A stretch of 64,000 bases of DNA from Kiritimatiellia bacterium (GTDB lineage Bacteria > Verrucomicrobiota > Kiritimatiellia > JAFGHX01). The stretch is from positions 1 to 64,000 of the forward strand of contig JAFGHX010000007.1 in assembly GCA_016929905.1 (NCBI GenBank), given 5' to 3'. Positions 33,901 to 42,101 of this stretch are shown in pieces. The position numbers were made by a program, and so were the translations under genes. Position 1 is the stretch's first letter; the number at the start of each line of letters is the position of its first letter. Below the pieces are notes generated by a model, which saw only the letters and a list, made by a program, of their open reading frames with translations, made no database searches and was not told the origin of the DNA.

Positions 33901-35220
33901 GTGGCCGAACTCCGCCAGCGGTTTCAACGGTTGCTTGAACTTCTTGAATTCGCGGGGGATGTTGTCCGGGTCCGGCAGGATCAGCCGAACGAACCGCTCC
34001 ATCCAGCCCGGCTCGCCGGTCATGTAATACATCGCCGCGGCAATGCTGATGGGGTTCCACCCGAAGACCGTTGCCGGCCCGTAGCCGTACCCCTTGCCCT
34101 GCGGGCCGGGCCGGTGGCTGTCGAGCCAACTGCAGACCCGCTCGCCCACCGCCGGCGGCTTGAGCGCGTCGCCCAGCTTGATCTCCATCAGCCGGCCGAC
34201 CGTCAGCGGGTTGCCGGGCTTCAGGATCGCCGCGAACACGCGCGCCGCCTCTTCGACGCCCGCGTCGTCGGACCCGCCCAGGAAGATGACGTTGTGGCCC
34301 GTCCCGTACGGGTCGTGCAGGGAGCGCACCTCGTGCCCGCCTTTGCCCGGGTACCACAGGTCCGTCAGGGTGTAGTATTCGCAGTAGAGTCTCTCAATGA
34401 AGCGGTTCGACGCCATGTTGCCCAGCGCAATGACGTGGCTTTCCGCGAGCAGCTCGCGCGTGGCCGCCGCGGTGTCCGCGCGGACGGGCAGCAGCACGCC
34501 GGCGCACGCCTTCACGGCAGCCTGGACCGTGCGGAGCGCCGCCGCGTACCGATCGCCCGCCGGCGCCACGATGACGGCGCGCGGCGCGCCGTTACCGGCC
34601 AGAGTGGTGTCGAGGTGCAGGTCTTTCAGCTTCTCGATCCACTCGGTGCGGGTCTCTTCCGTCGCCGTGAGAAAACGCAGATTGTCGATGTGGAAGCGGA
34701 CCGCAACGGGCCCGTCCTCGGCCACGTCGGCGAGGGTGATCTGGCAGCGGTGCTGGTCCAGCCCCATGTCCCAGGTGCTTCTGAACTTGCCCGTCAGCGT
34801 GACCGGCGACCACTCGCCGGGCGTTGTATCGGTGATGCGCGTCTGGCCGGCCTGGCGCCCGCCGGCATAGACCCGGACCGAAAGCCCCTTCTCGGGAAGC
34901 GCCGCCTCGGGCCGCACCCAGAACTGGACGGCCTTCACCGGCTGCCAGTTGGTGTTGACCGGGAAATCGAACTCCAGCGCCGCGTCGCGTGGAGAGCCCG
35001 GCCGGTCGATCAGCTCCACGAACACCGGAGCGCCGCCGTCGGGCTGTTTCGCCGTGCCCGGCGACAGCTTCACCTGCTCGCCGCTCGGGTCGCAACTCGC
35101 CCAACGGACCGGCACGGGCCCGTCCGGGGTCTGCAGCACCGCATCCACCTGCCCGCGCGCCGCGCGGCTTCCAAGCGCCAGAAGGCCGGCCATGATCATG
35201 GCAGCACGTTTCATTCGCAT
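30973..35220 (-). CDS. Giant secreted toroid/beta-sandwich/propeller protein 2 with extra carbohydrate-binding-like domain
   Basis: 1415 residues, the longest paralogue. A signal peptide (MRMKRAAMIMAGLLALGSRA) is followed by an additional jelly-roll-like domain at about 25-175 (VELIDRPGSPRDAALEFDFP, VKAVQFWVRPEAALPEKG, VRFHIDNLRFL) that the other two lack. The shared core comes next: DLWYPGKGGHEVRSLHDPYG and VIFLGGSDDAGVEEA; toroid motifs DLIEESPLLSDGQRLRITN and GRHSQWHMFTIYTGSRYFAK; the sandwich site LLLDGYYGASRTVYHVNALH; and a C-terminal propeller with DLDGDGADEVIAARSGHWNE and DLDNDGKREVFVGLEDGWVC. The extra domain suggests a different or more tightly bound substrate region. ATG 35220 overlaps the preceding gene's stop by 10 nt, and GGGAGG lies upstream. 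Confidence 0.75.
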   Translation of the reverse strand: MRMKRAAMIMAGLLALGSRAARGQVDAVLQTPDGPVPVRWASCDPSGEQVKLSPGTAKQPDGGAPVFVELIDRPGSPRDAALEFDFPVNTNWQPVKAVQFWVRPEAALPEKGLSVRVYAGGRQAGQTRITDTTPGEWSPVTLTGKFRSTWDMGLDQHRCQITLADVAEDGPVAVRFHIDNLRFLTATEETRTEWIEKLKDLHLDTTLAGNGAPRAVIVAPAGDRYAAALRTVQAAVKACAGVLLPVRADTAAATRELLAESHVIALGNMASNRFIERLYCEYYTLTDLWYPGKGGHEVRSLHDPYGTGHNVIFLGGSDDAGVEEAARVFAAILKPGNPLTVGRLMEIKLGDALKPPAVGERVCSWLDSHRPGPQGKGYGYGPATVFGWNPISIAAAMYYMTGEPGWMERFVRLILPDPDNIPREFKKFKQPLKPLAEFGHYNMHLLALYWDLIEESPLLSDGQRLRITNALLEHQNEYDPNNTYRGGGGGRHSQWHMFTIYTGSRYFAKYYPHPRWAQRLTNARESFGSVVGRPTVGTDSPYWRNTVTQPIVDFCVLGGLDGLASSGTIRDMLSALEVLWKGGAYEESNRYQAIGMLRKAAYLLKDGRYLWLADAARYEPGVFRIGQSFAPPAELEPTPPTDLVGRISVFPPRRPSAAGQDGDSPAGRGFRFLSYRSGLGPKDDYLLLDGYYGASRTVYHVNALHTVRMGGTLLLNGDQNQIRVRRQGMVAPAVAKAAALETAVCSGSGLYVRSRVPDMPFSAWTRHILYLKDLYTIILDEIEAREPGRFDITCEWRGTGGNKLQSNDARCMRFTGGTTVACSVGARVRGEKGHVTQSWSQELAAREACALGNLVYPTGPGDAHATVDSVSGRLLRIGGDAPALACFGPYQAGETEVDADAAYLAPGTVFGANLRRLVWDGISVAGADQPATLLWRPAEGRVEVDTVAPVRLSLLVAEPAHVAAQTGDVHVSVRESMAQVDLPAGRHLLSNCRLPDPARRKLAAILERITPAEAAPAEPAAREAADPAPEWRPVWTAALEREVAHLAFSPHTRPGTIWTAGEQSLAATDIDGKALWREALASPARSLWAASSRAQAQAFGALVGGDDEQLHAFRADGTKAWTVKTERVPKPWPYTREKTGVLCLLAGNFWGNGHEQIALGRASTVELRGLDGELVKRVPVLYGDNTTLALLPKRPGPDAPPLLLAGQFFCGFPDLTVINEKGEPVTHEGYRWDFPRGVEKMTAWTQQGNSHLATADLDGDGADEVIAARSGHWNELDVYDRRGNCRWMHYFGPAASLSRFVCALEIADLDNDGKREVFVGLEDGWVCAFGADGAPLWQHRFSSGVRALAALEKSLAVGDRSGRISLMSATGTITRAAQMDGGIAGLVGARTPGQRDCFLLAATGKGELARFDGGE

Positions 35221-38200
35221 GTCGTTGTCCTCCCTCTCGGGTCGAGCAGCGCGACGCTGCCCGCCCGCGTCCCGGCCAGCACGAACCCGTTCAGCGGTTT
35301 CAGCACGTCCACGGTCGAGTCCAGCTTGGCCGCGCGCCGCGTGCGGCCGTTCGCGTCCAGCAGATGCACCGTGCCGCCCGAACAGCCGACGGCGAGCATC
35401 GCCGGCTTCCCTACGCCGCACATCGCGCGGGCGCCGCTCGGCAGCTTGCGTTGCCACAGTTCCGTGCCGTCCTTGTCGAACGCGCAGATCCACCCGTCTT
35501 CCATCGCGAGTGCGACCTCCATCGCGCCGTCGCCGGTGAGATCCGCGACGACCAGTCCCCGCATGAACCGGCTCCTCGGAGCGGCCGCTCCGAAATAGCG
35601 CACCCATCGGCAGTTCTTCCAGTGCGGGCCGCTGTCATAGACCATCACCTGGTTCCAATGCCCGCTCAGCACGACGATCACTTCTTCTGTGCCGTCCCCG
35701 TCCAGGTCGGCCGCCGTCATGTGCGAGAGCCCGCGCTGCATCCAGCCGTGCATGCCGGTGGCGCTCTCCGGCAACATGCAGAACAGCCCGTTGTTCACCA
35801 GTTGATGGCGCTCCCAGATGGCCGATACGCCCGGGCCGCCGCACCACCACTTGCCGGCCAGTACGTAGGCGCCCTGCTCCTTGCCGTCTTTCCGGCCGCG
35901 CTTCTTCACCACCGCGAGCGTCTCGTTGTCGCCCCACTCCGTGGCCACGCGGTCGATCAGCTTTCCGTCCAAATGCCGGAACTCGACGGTACACGCGCGC
36001 CCGATCGCGATCTCCGGCTCGCCCTTGCCCCAGAAGTCGTCGACCAGGATGCTGAGCACGCCGTGCTTCTTCTTCGGGTCCGTGAACCAGGGCGCGGTGT
36101 ACCGGTCGCCGCGCAGGAAACTCTTCGGAATCTCCGCTTTCTGTTCCCAGAGCACCTTGCCGTTCGCGGCCAGCGCGCGGATCCGGTCGTCGTCAAACCC
36201 CACCAGCACATCGAACGCCGCCGCCTGAGCCGGGTCGGCCGCCGCCCACAGGGCAAGGGGCGGGTTGTCGAATGCCGCGCGGCGGTCGACGACGCCTTGC
36301 CCCGTCAGCGCGTACACCGCGCCGGTCCCGTTCTTCTGCTTGGCGTCGGATCCGGCGGATGCCGCCTCGGTAATGGCCCAGATGCGCCGCGGCTGCGAGT
36401 GCGCGGCCGGCGCGAGGTCCCGGATCGGCCCCCCGAGCTTCGCTTGCCACTGCGGCGGCCAGTCCGCCGTGGGCGCCGCCGGCTTCTCCGCCGCGGCCAC
36501 GGCTTGAGAAACGATGGCCTGCTCCAGCCCGCGCAACGCCTGCTCGAGCTCCGCGCGCACGCCCGCCGCCGGTTCGACGCCCGCCAGACGATGCCGGCCC
36601 TGGGGCAGGACCCGGGCCTGCCCGTCACCGCTCGCGACGGTCAACCGGCACGAATCGGGCGCCTCCGCCTCGAGCCGGCCGGTGCGCAGGTCCCAGGCGA
36701 TCGAGACCGGCTTGTCGCACTGCACAACCGGTCGGCCGGCGCACGTCAGCCGGAGCGCATCGGCAAGGAAGATGACGTCCGGCGCCACATGCGCCGCCGC
36801 CGCCTCCACCGCGAACCCGCTCGACGCGTAAGGCCCCGCACCCACAAACGCGCGGTGCGTGCCCGTGACCAGGTTCGCGCACTCGCCCAGCGGCTCCAGC
36901 ATGAGCGAACGCTTGCTCGCCCCCTCCGCATAGACCAGCGTGTTCAGAGCGAATGCCTGGCCGGCCTGCAGGTCGCCGCTCCAGCTCGCATGCCCGTACT
37001 CACCCAGCCGGACCGGCTGCGCGCAGCACAGGACCGCACCCTCACGCGTCCGGACCCGGCGCGGCTCGCGCCGCCCCGCGTCCGGTTCGCCCTGCAGCCG
37101 CCAGCCGCAATCCACCTCGAACCGGCCTGATTCTCTGGCCGTCAGCCTGTCCAGCACGCACGTGTAGTGCCCGCCGGCGTACAGCACGTGGCGGTCCCAG
37201 CTCGAGAACGGCATGTTCGGGACCTGCGTCTTCACGTACGCCGTCGCGCCGAGCGCCACCGTCCGCTTCAGAGCCGCCGCCATCGCCACTTCCGTCTCCA
37301 CCATCCCGTTGCGCCGGACGTGAAGCTGGTTGGAGTAGCCGCTCAGCAGCGTTTGGCCGTCCATTCGCAGAAGGTAGACAGGATTGACGTGGTACGGATT
37401 GCGGGCACGCCCGTGATAACCGTCGATCTGGAAGAAATCGTCCTTCGGACCGAGCCCCGCACGGTACGACAGGACCTGGAACCCTTCTTCCTTCGGGATG
37501 GCCCGCCCGCCTTTGTACCAGTCCCCCTGCGCGAGCGGGAAATACGATACCGGCCCCACGCGATCCGTGGGCGGCGCCGGCTGCAGCGCATCCGGCGGCC
37601 AGAACGACTGCCCGATTCGAAAGACATCGAAGTCGAACCCCAGTTGCCCGAGCAGCCAGAGGTAGCGGCCGTCCTTCAGCATGTAGGCGGCTTTGTGCAG
37701 CAGACTGATCGGCATGTAGCGGTTCGACTCCTCTATCCGGTTGCCCGTCCACAGAATCTCCATCGCACTCATCATCGTGCGAGCCGTGCCGCTCGCGACA
37801 AACTCGTCGAAGCCGTCCAGCATGAAGAACTCGAAATACGGCTCCGTCGACGTGCTCACCCAGCACAATGTGTCGCTCTCGCCCCAGCCCGGGCTCTTCA
37901 ACCGGCTGTGGAACATGCGGCGCACGTTCGCCATTCGTTTCTCCCAGCGCGGGCCGGGATAGGACTTGGCGAAGTAGCGGCTGCCCGTGTAGATGCACAG
38001 GTTGTGCCACATCCCGTGCCGGCCGCCGCCTTTGAAGTCGTCTTTCGGATCAAAGTGGTTCTGATGATCGAGCAGCTCATTGGTGAGGTACAGCCGCTCC
38101 TTGTCCGAGAACAGCGGGCTCTCCTCGATCAGGTCGTAGACGCAGTCGACCAGGTGTGCCATGTAGTGGTAGTTCTTCACGAGCGGGTGCAGCGGGTCGT

Positions 38201-39017
38201 TCAGGGCGCCGTCCGTGCGGTTCGGGATCGGAATCCTGTTCGGGTCCGGCATCGTCATGGCCTTGAAGTAGTCCAGGTACTCCTGCCGGCCCGTCATATA
38301 GTACAGGACCCCGGCAATGCTGATCGGGTTCCAGCCGAAACAACTCGATGGGCCGTAGCCGGTCGTCTGCTCGCCGATCTTGCGCCAACTGTCCCGCCAG
38401 CTGAATACGTTCCGGCGCCAGCCCTTCACGGCGTCCCCGATCTCCGGCGGCATGACGCCGTCGCCCAACTGGATCTCCATCAGCCAGCCGACCTCCAGCG
38501 GCCGTGCCGGCTTCAACCGCGCGGCAAACGCCTTCGCGGCCCGCAGCACCCCTTCGTCGTCCGAACCGCCAACCCAGATCACGTTGCGGCCCGTGCCGTA
38601 CGGATTGTGGCAGGAGCGCACCACGTAACCGCCCGGGCCCGGATACTTCAGATCGAGCAGCACGTACCACTGCCGGTACATGTGCTCGATGAACGGATTC
38701 GTCGACATGTTCCCCACGGCGATCACGTTCCGCTCGCGCAGCAGCAACTCGGGTGCCCGCGCCGCGCCCTGCACCGGCAACTCCGTCTTCGTACACTTGC
38801 GTACCGCCGCCTGAATCGCGGACACCGCCCCCCCATAACGGGCGCCCGGCGGCGCCACAATCACCGCTTCCGGACCGTCCGGGCCGACGAGCGAGGTGCG
38901 AATGTGCAGGTCTTTCAGCACCGTGATGCCGCCCGCCGCCCCGGCCGGCGCCGCGTACAGCCGTACGCCCGCAAACAGCGTCGCAAGAGTGAGTCCGACC
39001 ACGCGTGCTGTGCGCAT
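35211..39017 (-). CDS. Giant secreted toroid/beta-sandwich/propeller protein 1 (first gene of array)
   Basis: 1268 residues. A signal peptide (MRTARVVGLTLATLFAGVRL) precedes the same architecture as protein 3: DLKYPGPGGYVVRSCHNPYG and VIWVGGSDDEGVLRAAKAFA; toroid motifs DLIEESPLFSDKERLYLTNE and GRHGMWHNLCIYTGSRYFAK; the sandwich site FFQIDGYHGRARNPYHVNPV and LHVRRNGMVETEV; and a propeller with DLDGDGTEEVIVVLSGHWNQ and DLTGDGAMEVALAMEDGWIC. The Asp-rich propeller loops look calcium-binding. ATG 39017 follows AAGGAGGCG. The promoter and CTCGA-type operator lie about 160-250 bp upstream. The stop codon overlaps the next start, so genes 1 and 2 are translationally coupled. A glycan lyase-like role is inferred from fold features only. 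Confidence 0.75.
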   Translation of the reverse strand: MRTARVVGLTLATLFAGVRLYAAPAGAAGGITVLKDLHIRTSLVGPDGPEAVIVAPPGARYGGAVSAIQAAVRKCTKTELPVQGAARAPELLLRERNVIAVGNMSTNPFIEHMYRQWYVLLDLKYPGPGGYVVRSCHNPYGTGRNVIWVGGSDDEGVLRAAKAFAARLKPARPLEVGWLMEIQLGDGVMPPEIGDAVKGWRRNVFSWRDSWRKIGEQTTGYGPSSCFGWNPISIAGVLYYMTGRQEYLDYFKAMTMPDPNRIPIPNRTDGALNDPLHPLVKNYHYMAHLVDCVYDLIEESPLFSDKERLYLTNELLDHQNHFDPKDDFKGGGRHGMWHNLCIYTGSRYFAKSYPGPRWEKRMANVRRMFHSRLKSPGWGESDTLCWVSTSTEPYFEFFMLDGFDEFVASGTARTMMSAMEILWTGNRIEESNRYMPISLLHKAAYMLKDGRYLWLLGQLGFDFDVFRIGQSFWPPDALQPAPPTDRVGPVSYFPLAQGDWYKGGRAIPKEEGFQVLSYRAGLGPKDDFFQIDGYHGRARNPYHVNPVYLLRMDGQTLLSGYSNQLHVRRNGMVETEVAMAAALKRTVALGATAYVKTQVPNMPFSSWDRHVLYAGGHYTCVLDRLTARESGRFEVDCGWRLQGEPDAGRREPRRVRTREGAVLCCAQPVRLGEYGHASWSGDLQAGQAFALNTLVYAEGASKRSLMLEPLGECANLVTGTHRAFVGAGPYASSGFAVEAAAAHVAPDVIFLADALRLTCAGRPVVQCDKPVSIAWDLRTGRLEAEAPDSCRLTVASGDGQARVLPQGRHRLAGVEPAAGVRAELEQALRGLEQAIVSQAVAAAEKPAAPTADWPPQWQAKLGGPIRDLAPAAHSQPRRIWAITEAASAGSDAKQKNGTGAVYALTGQGVVDRRAAFDNPPLALWAAADPAQAAAFDVLVGFDDDRIRALAANGKVLWEQKAEIPKSFLRGDRYTAPWFTDPKKKHGVLSILVDDFWGKGEPEIAIGRACTVEFRHLDGKLIDRVATEWGDNETLAVVKKRGRKDGKEQGAYVLAGKWWCGGPGVSAIWERHQLVNNGLFCMLPESATGMHGWMQRGLSHMTAADLDGDGTEEVIVVLSGHWNQVMVYDSGPHWKNCRWVRYFGAAAPRSRFMRGLVVADLTGDGAMEVALAMEDGWICAFDKDGTELWQRKLPSGARAMCGVGKPAMLAVGCSGGTVHLLDANGRTRRAAKLDSTVDVLKPLNGFVLAGTRAGSVALLDPRGRTTTCE

Positions 39018-39178
39018 GTCACGCCTCCTTCGGCTTGATGATCTTCGGATCGGGTGCTCGGCGCAAGGATGAACCTCGCGCACGGTTGGGTTACTGGAAG
39101 AGGGGGCCGCCTGATTCAACGTCGCTCGCCGCGCCCGTGCTCGGCACGGCGTTCGAGCCAGTTATCCGTTCCCAATCT

Positions 39179-39196
39179 AACTTGCTCGATCAAGTT
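39179..39196. promoter_or_regulatory. CTCGA-centred operator upstream of the giant-protein array
   Basis: AACTTGCTCGATCAAGTT is palindromic except for one base pair. Its half-site AACTTG-CTCGA is close to the site overlapping the LacI promoter at 25.4 kb. A second partial half-site (GAGTCAAGTT) lies at 39217-39226. Both would fall in the leader of the leftward transcript, fitting repression by blocking elongation. Confidence 0.55.
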
Positions 39197-39240
39197 CTTT
39201 TTCGGATCAGATTCCGAGTCAAGTTGTGCCTGCCAACCTA

Positions 39241-39271
39241 ATTATACGCGACCCTCCCTCTCCCTCTTCAA
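39241..39271 (-). promoter_or_regulatory. Leftward promoter for the giant-protein array
   Basis: A perfect minus-strand TATAAT (39241-39246) is preceded, after a 19-bp spacer, by TTGAAG (39266-39271). Transcription would start near 39235 and give a leader of about 218 nt carrying the CTCGA operator. Confidence 0.45.
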
Positions 39272-39286
39272 GCCGAAATCGTGCGC

Positions 39287-39316
39287 TTGACATCAGAAAA
39301 GAATCAAAGGTATCAT
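39287..39316 (+). promoter_or_regulatory. Rightward promoter for the double-winged-helix regulator
   Basis: A consensus TTGACA (39287-39292), an 18-bp AT-rich spacer and TATCAT (39311-39316) predict a start near 39323, about 74 nt before the regulator's ATG. It is back to back with the promoter of the giant-protein array. Confidence 0.5.
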
Positions 39317-39396
39317 AATGGGGCCGGGATGGCCATGGTCGGCTGCCGGCTTCGCCGGCCCGCAGCGCGCGCCGCGCCGCCTCGTACGCCGTGCCG

Positions 39397-40947
39397 ATGA
39401 GAACAGACACGAAACCGGACTGGATCGCCGGGCAGCTTGAAGCCGCCATACGCCGCGGCCGCCTTCCGAACCGCACGCGCCTGCCGCCGATCAAGACGCT
39501 GGCCCTGCGCTACGGGGTTTCATATGGCACGGTACAGGCGGCGCTCAAGGTTCTGGCGGCCAAGGGGCTTATCTGTCTTGTCGATGGCAGCGGCAGCTAT
39601 GTGCGGGCCGGGCCCGCAGCGCGCGGGGCGGCGGCGTTGGAGCCGGGCACGCTTGCCTTCAAGCCGCGCGCGGCGGAGATTGAGGAGGCAGTCGTTGCCG
39701 ACATTCTCGACGGCCGTTACCGGTTGGGCACGCACCTGCCGGCCCAGAAGGCGCTGCGGCTCCAATACAGAACCTCGAACGCCACGCTCAAAGCGGCGCT
39801 CGAGCATGTACGCCGCCGCAAGCTCATCCATCGCCGGGGGCGCGGTTTCATCGTGGGCGCCGGCATGGCCGTGCGGCCGGGCCGCGCACAGGGCCGGATC
39901 TACGTGGTCGGAGCGGGGCAGCAGTTCGAGGTTGTGGGCCACCACAGGCTCTCGCGTGACTTCATTCGTTCCTTTGAGAGCGAAGTCGACCGTTCCGGTG
40001 TGCCCGGCATTCGGGTGCTGGACCCCGTCCAGGACTCCGGCGCGCTGGATCGGGCGTTGGCGGACAAGGCCACGCTGGGGTTCCTGCACCTGGGTGTCGG
40101 CGTAACCGGGATCCCGCCGCCCGCGGAACAGCGTCTACAACGGGATGTGAATCGGCTCGTGGCGTCCGGCCTTCCTGTGGTCGTGTTCACCTACAACGAC
40201 CTTCTCCTTCGGTTCCCGTCCCTGAAGGTCAAGATCGGACGCAACGTCTTCCTGCACTGGACGGACAACGCCGGGGCGGGCGAGGCGGTCGGCGCCTACC
40301 TCGCCTCGCTCGGCCATCGCCGCGTGGCGTGGCTGACCTTCTACGGATCCGGCAGCTGGGCACAGGCGCGGTTGAAGGGGTTTCGCGCGGGGTTCGGCAC
40401 GGCCGCCGGGCCGCGGGCCGAGGTACGCACGTTCGGGCCTACGGCCCCGCGTGCCTATTCGAGCACGCGGAACATCGATGCGCCCCTCGATCGCCTGGTC
40501 GCCGAGTTCAGGACCGAGCACGGCCTTTCCGAGTCCGCGCCAACGTATCGGTTCCGGTTCGAGGCGTACCGCATGGTGGCCGAAGACAAGGTCGGCCGCG
40601 CCATGGAGCCCTATTTCGCCGAGGCGCTGGCCGACAAGACCGTCACCGCCTGGGCCTGTTCCGACGAGAACCTCGCCGTCAGTGCCGTGGACTTCCTGCG
40701 CAAGCGCGGCGCCCGGATTCCGGAGGACATGAGCGTGATCGGCATCAACAACGACGAGGATGCCTTCGTGCGCCGCGTCACCACCTACGACTTCCTCAAA
40801 CGGCATCTCGGCTATCTGGCCGCGCACTGCATCCTCGGCGACATCCCCGTGCGCATGCGCCGCGGCCGGCTCCTCCTCTGCCCCGGCCAGATCGTCGAGC
40901 GCGGCAGCGTGCGCCGCCGCTCGGAACCCGTTACCCCGACGACCTGA
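39397..40947 (+). CDS. Regulator with two tandem GntR-type winged helices and a LacI-type sensor domain
   Basis: About 516 residues. The first winged helix covers about 5-65 (WIAGQLEAAIRRGRLPNRTR, RYGVSYGTVQAALKVLAAKG). A second covers about 90-150 (EEAVVADILDGRYRLGTHLP, QYRTSNATLKAALEHVRRRK). The remainder is a periplasmic-binding-protein-like sensor: TLGFLHLGVGVTGIPPP, ASGLPVVVFTYND, GAYLASLGHRRVAWLTFYG, VTAWACSDENLAVSAVDFL, DMSVIGINNDEDAFVRRVTT. GntR/LacI hybrids are common in PVC bacteria, but normally with one winged helix. ATG 39397 was preferred over GTG 39391; neither has a clear ribosome site. It is divergent from the giant-protein array and is a candidate regulator of it. Confidence 0.85.
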   Translation: MRTDTKPDWIAGQLEAAIRRGRLPNRTRLPPIKTLALRYGVSYGTVQAALKVLAAKGLICLVDGSGSYVRAGPAARGAAALEPGTLAFKPRAAEIEEAVVADILDGRYRLGTHLPAQKALRLQYRTSNATLKAALEHVRRRKLIHRRGRGFIVGAGMAVRPGRAQGRIYVVGAGQQFEVVGHHRLSRDFIRSFESEVDRSGVPGIRVLDPVQDSGALDRALADKATLGFLHLGVGVTGIPPPAEQRLQRDVNRLVASGLPVVVFTYNDLLLRFPSLKVKIGRNVFLHWTDNAGAGEAVGAYLASLGHRRVAWLTFYGSGSWAQARLKGFRAGFGTAAGPRAEVRTFGPTAPRAYSSTRNIDAPLDRLVAEFRTEHGLSESAPTYRFRFEAYRMVAEDKVGRAMEPYFAEALADKTVTAWACSDENLAVSAVDFLRKRGARIPEDMSVIGINNDEDAFVRRVTTYDFLKRHLGYLAAHCILGDIPVRMRRGRLLLCPGQIVERGSVRRRSEPVTPTT

Positions 40948-40961
40948 AACCTGCTCGAAAA

Positions 40962-41036
40962 CCCGCCTTCGCCAAAGGCTTCGGCGGGCGCGGCCCGCCT
41001 TCGCCAAAGGCTTCGGCGGGCGCGGCCCGCCTTCGC
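40962..41036. repeat. Tandem 32-bp hairpin-forming repeat
   Basis: Two exact 32-bp units (40962-40993 and 40994-41025) and an 11-bp partial third follow the regulator gene. Each unit contains CCCGCC and GGCGGG arms around CTTCGCCAAAGGCTTC, so each can fold on itself. It probably acts as a REP-like element and possible transcription stop. Confidence 0.75.
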
Positions 41037-41111
41037 GCTTGCGTTCGCGTGCCGTCCGTTCCTATCATGACTGGCCGGCAGGATTGTTGCGATCAACAGG
41101 GAGAAGCCGAC

Positions 41112-41861
41112 ATGAGCGAACAGGAAGACAGGCTGGAGGAATGGAAGGGCAGGACCCTGATGGTGTTCTGCGCGCATCCGGACGATGAAATCCAGATTTC
41201 GGGCACGCTGGCGCTGCTGGTCAAGAACGGAAACCGGGTCATCGTCGTGCTGTATACCAACGGGAACAAGGGGACGCAGGACCTGGAGATGACCAGCGAA
41301 CGGCTGGCCGCCATCCGCAAGCAGGAAGAAGAGGCGGCATCGGCGCTGATCGGCATTCCGAGCGAAGACATCCTCTGGCTGGGCTATGACGACGGCGAAC
41401 TGGAGTATGCGGACCGCAAGACGCTGTGCGGCCGGGCGGCCCGGCTCCTGCGCCTGCACCGGCCGGACACCGTTTTCTGCTTCGATCCGGGCCGTCAATT
41501 CGAGCAATGGCACAAGACCGATCACCGCACGGCGGCGTTCAACACCGTCGACGCGGCCCGTGCCGCCGCCTACCACCTCTACTACCCGGAACACCTGCTG
41601 TACGAGGGGCTGAAACCGTTCCGGGTGCGTGAGTTCTTCTATTTCGGCAGCCACGAGCCGAACTACGAGGTGGACGTCTCCGCCTTCTACGAATTGCGGC
41701 TGCGCGCCGGCGCGGCGCACGTCAGCCAGCGCGGCGCCGCCCAGTCGACATACGCCGCCAGCCCCACGGCGGCGGAGAAGAAAGCGCTCGAAGAGCGCAT
41801 CCAGGCGGCGAAGGGGCAGAAGCAGATCGAGCGGTTCCGACGCGGCGGCACGTCGTACTGA
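41112..41861 (+). CDS. PIG-L/LmbE-family deacetylase
   Basis: A 249-residue zinc-dependent deacetylase of the PIG-L family. The metal motif AHPDDE is at about 21-26 in VFCAHPDDEIQISG, a second acidic site is in VVLYTNGNKGT, and the third metal-ligand region is QWHKTDHRTAAFNTV. Family members remove N-acetyl groups from GlcNAc-containing glycolipids, mycothiol precursors or chitooligosaccharides. With GH20-like and esterase genes in the window, amino-sugar deacetylation is a reasonable inference. ATG 41112 follows AGGGAG. The C-terminal 35 residues are charged and helical. Confidence 0.9.
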   Translation: MSEQEDRLEEWKGRTLMVFCAHPDDEIQISGTLALLVKNGNRVIVVLYTNGNKGTQDLEMTSERLAAIRKQEEEAASALIGIPSEDILWLGYDDGELEYADRKTLCGRAARLLRLHRPDTVFCFDPGRQFEQWHKTDHRTAAFNTVDAARAAAYHLYYPEHLLYEGLKPFRVREFFYFGSHEPNYEVDVSAFYELRLRAGAAHVSQRGAAQSTYAASPTAAEKKALEERIQAAKGQKQIERFRRGGTSY

Positions 41862-41954
41862 CCGAACGGGGGCTCACGCGCCGCGGTACGCAGTCGCGTG
41901 CAGCCGCGGGTTCGCGGCAGCGTGTCGGTTTCAGTTCGCTGTCAATCATTCTCT

Positions 41955-42029
41955 TAATCATTCTCGTAATCAATCCTCGAAAGATCACGTGGCCCCGGGA
42001 GTTTCGATTGCTGATTACGAGAGTGATTA
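41955..42029. repeat. Imperfect inverted repeat of GATTACGA-type sequence
   Basis: TAATCATTCTCGTAATCAATC (split around 41955-41975) is complementary with a few mismatches to 42006-42029. Short direct copies of ATTACGAG also occur. It sits in the 240-bp convergent gap between the deacetylase and ankyrin genes, and could serve as a bidirectional terminator or REP-type repeat. Confidence 0.6.
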
Positions 42030-42101
42030 CGAGTGCTGATTCTCGCCCGTGTGTGGCTTGTCTCCCGTGTTCCCTTCAGCTCGCGACTGGCCGGCGGTCG
42101 G

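Noticed and set aside
32068..35598. 1176-codon plus-strand open frame
   Set aside because: Antisense to the second giant paralogue, whose sequence is conserved with the two neighbouring paralogues; no domain is visible in the plus frame.
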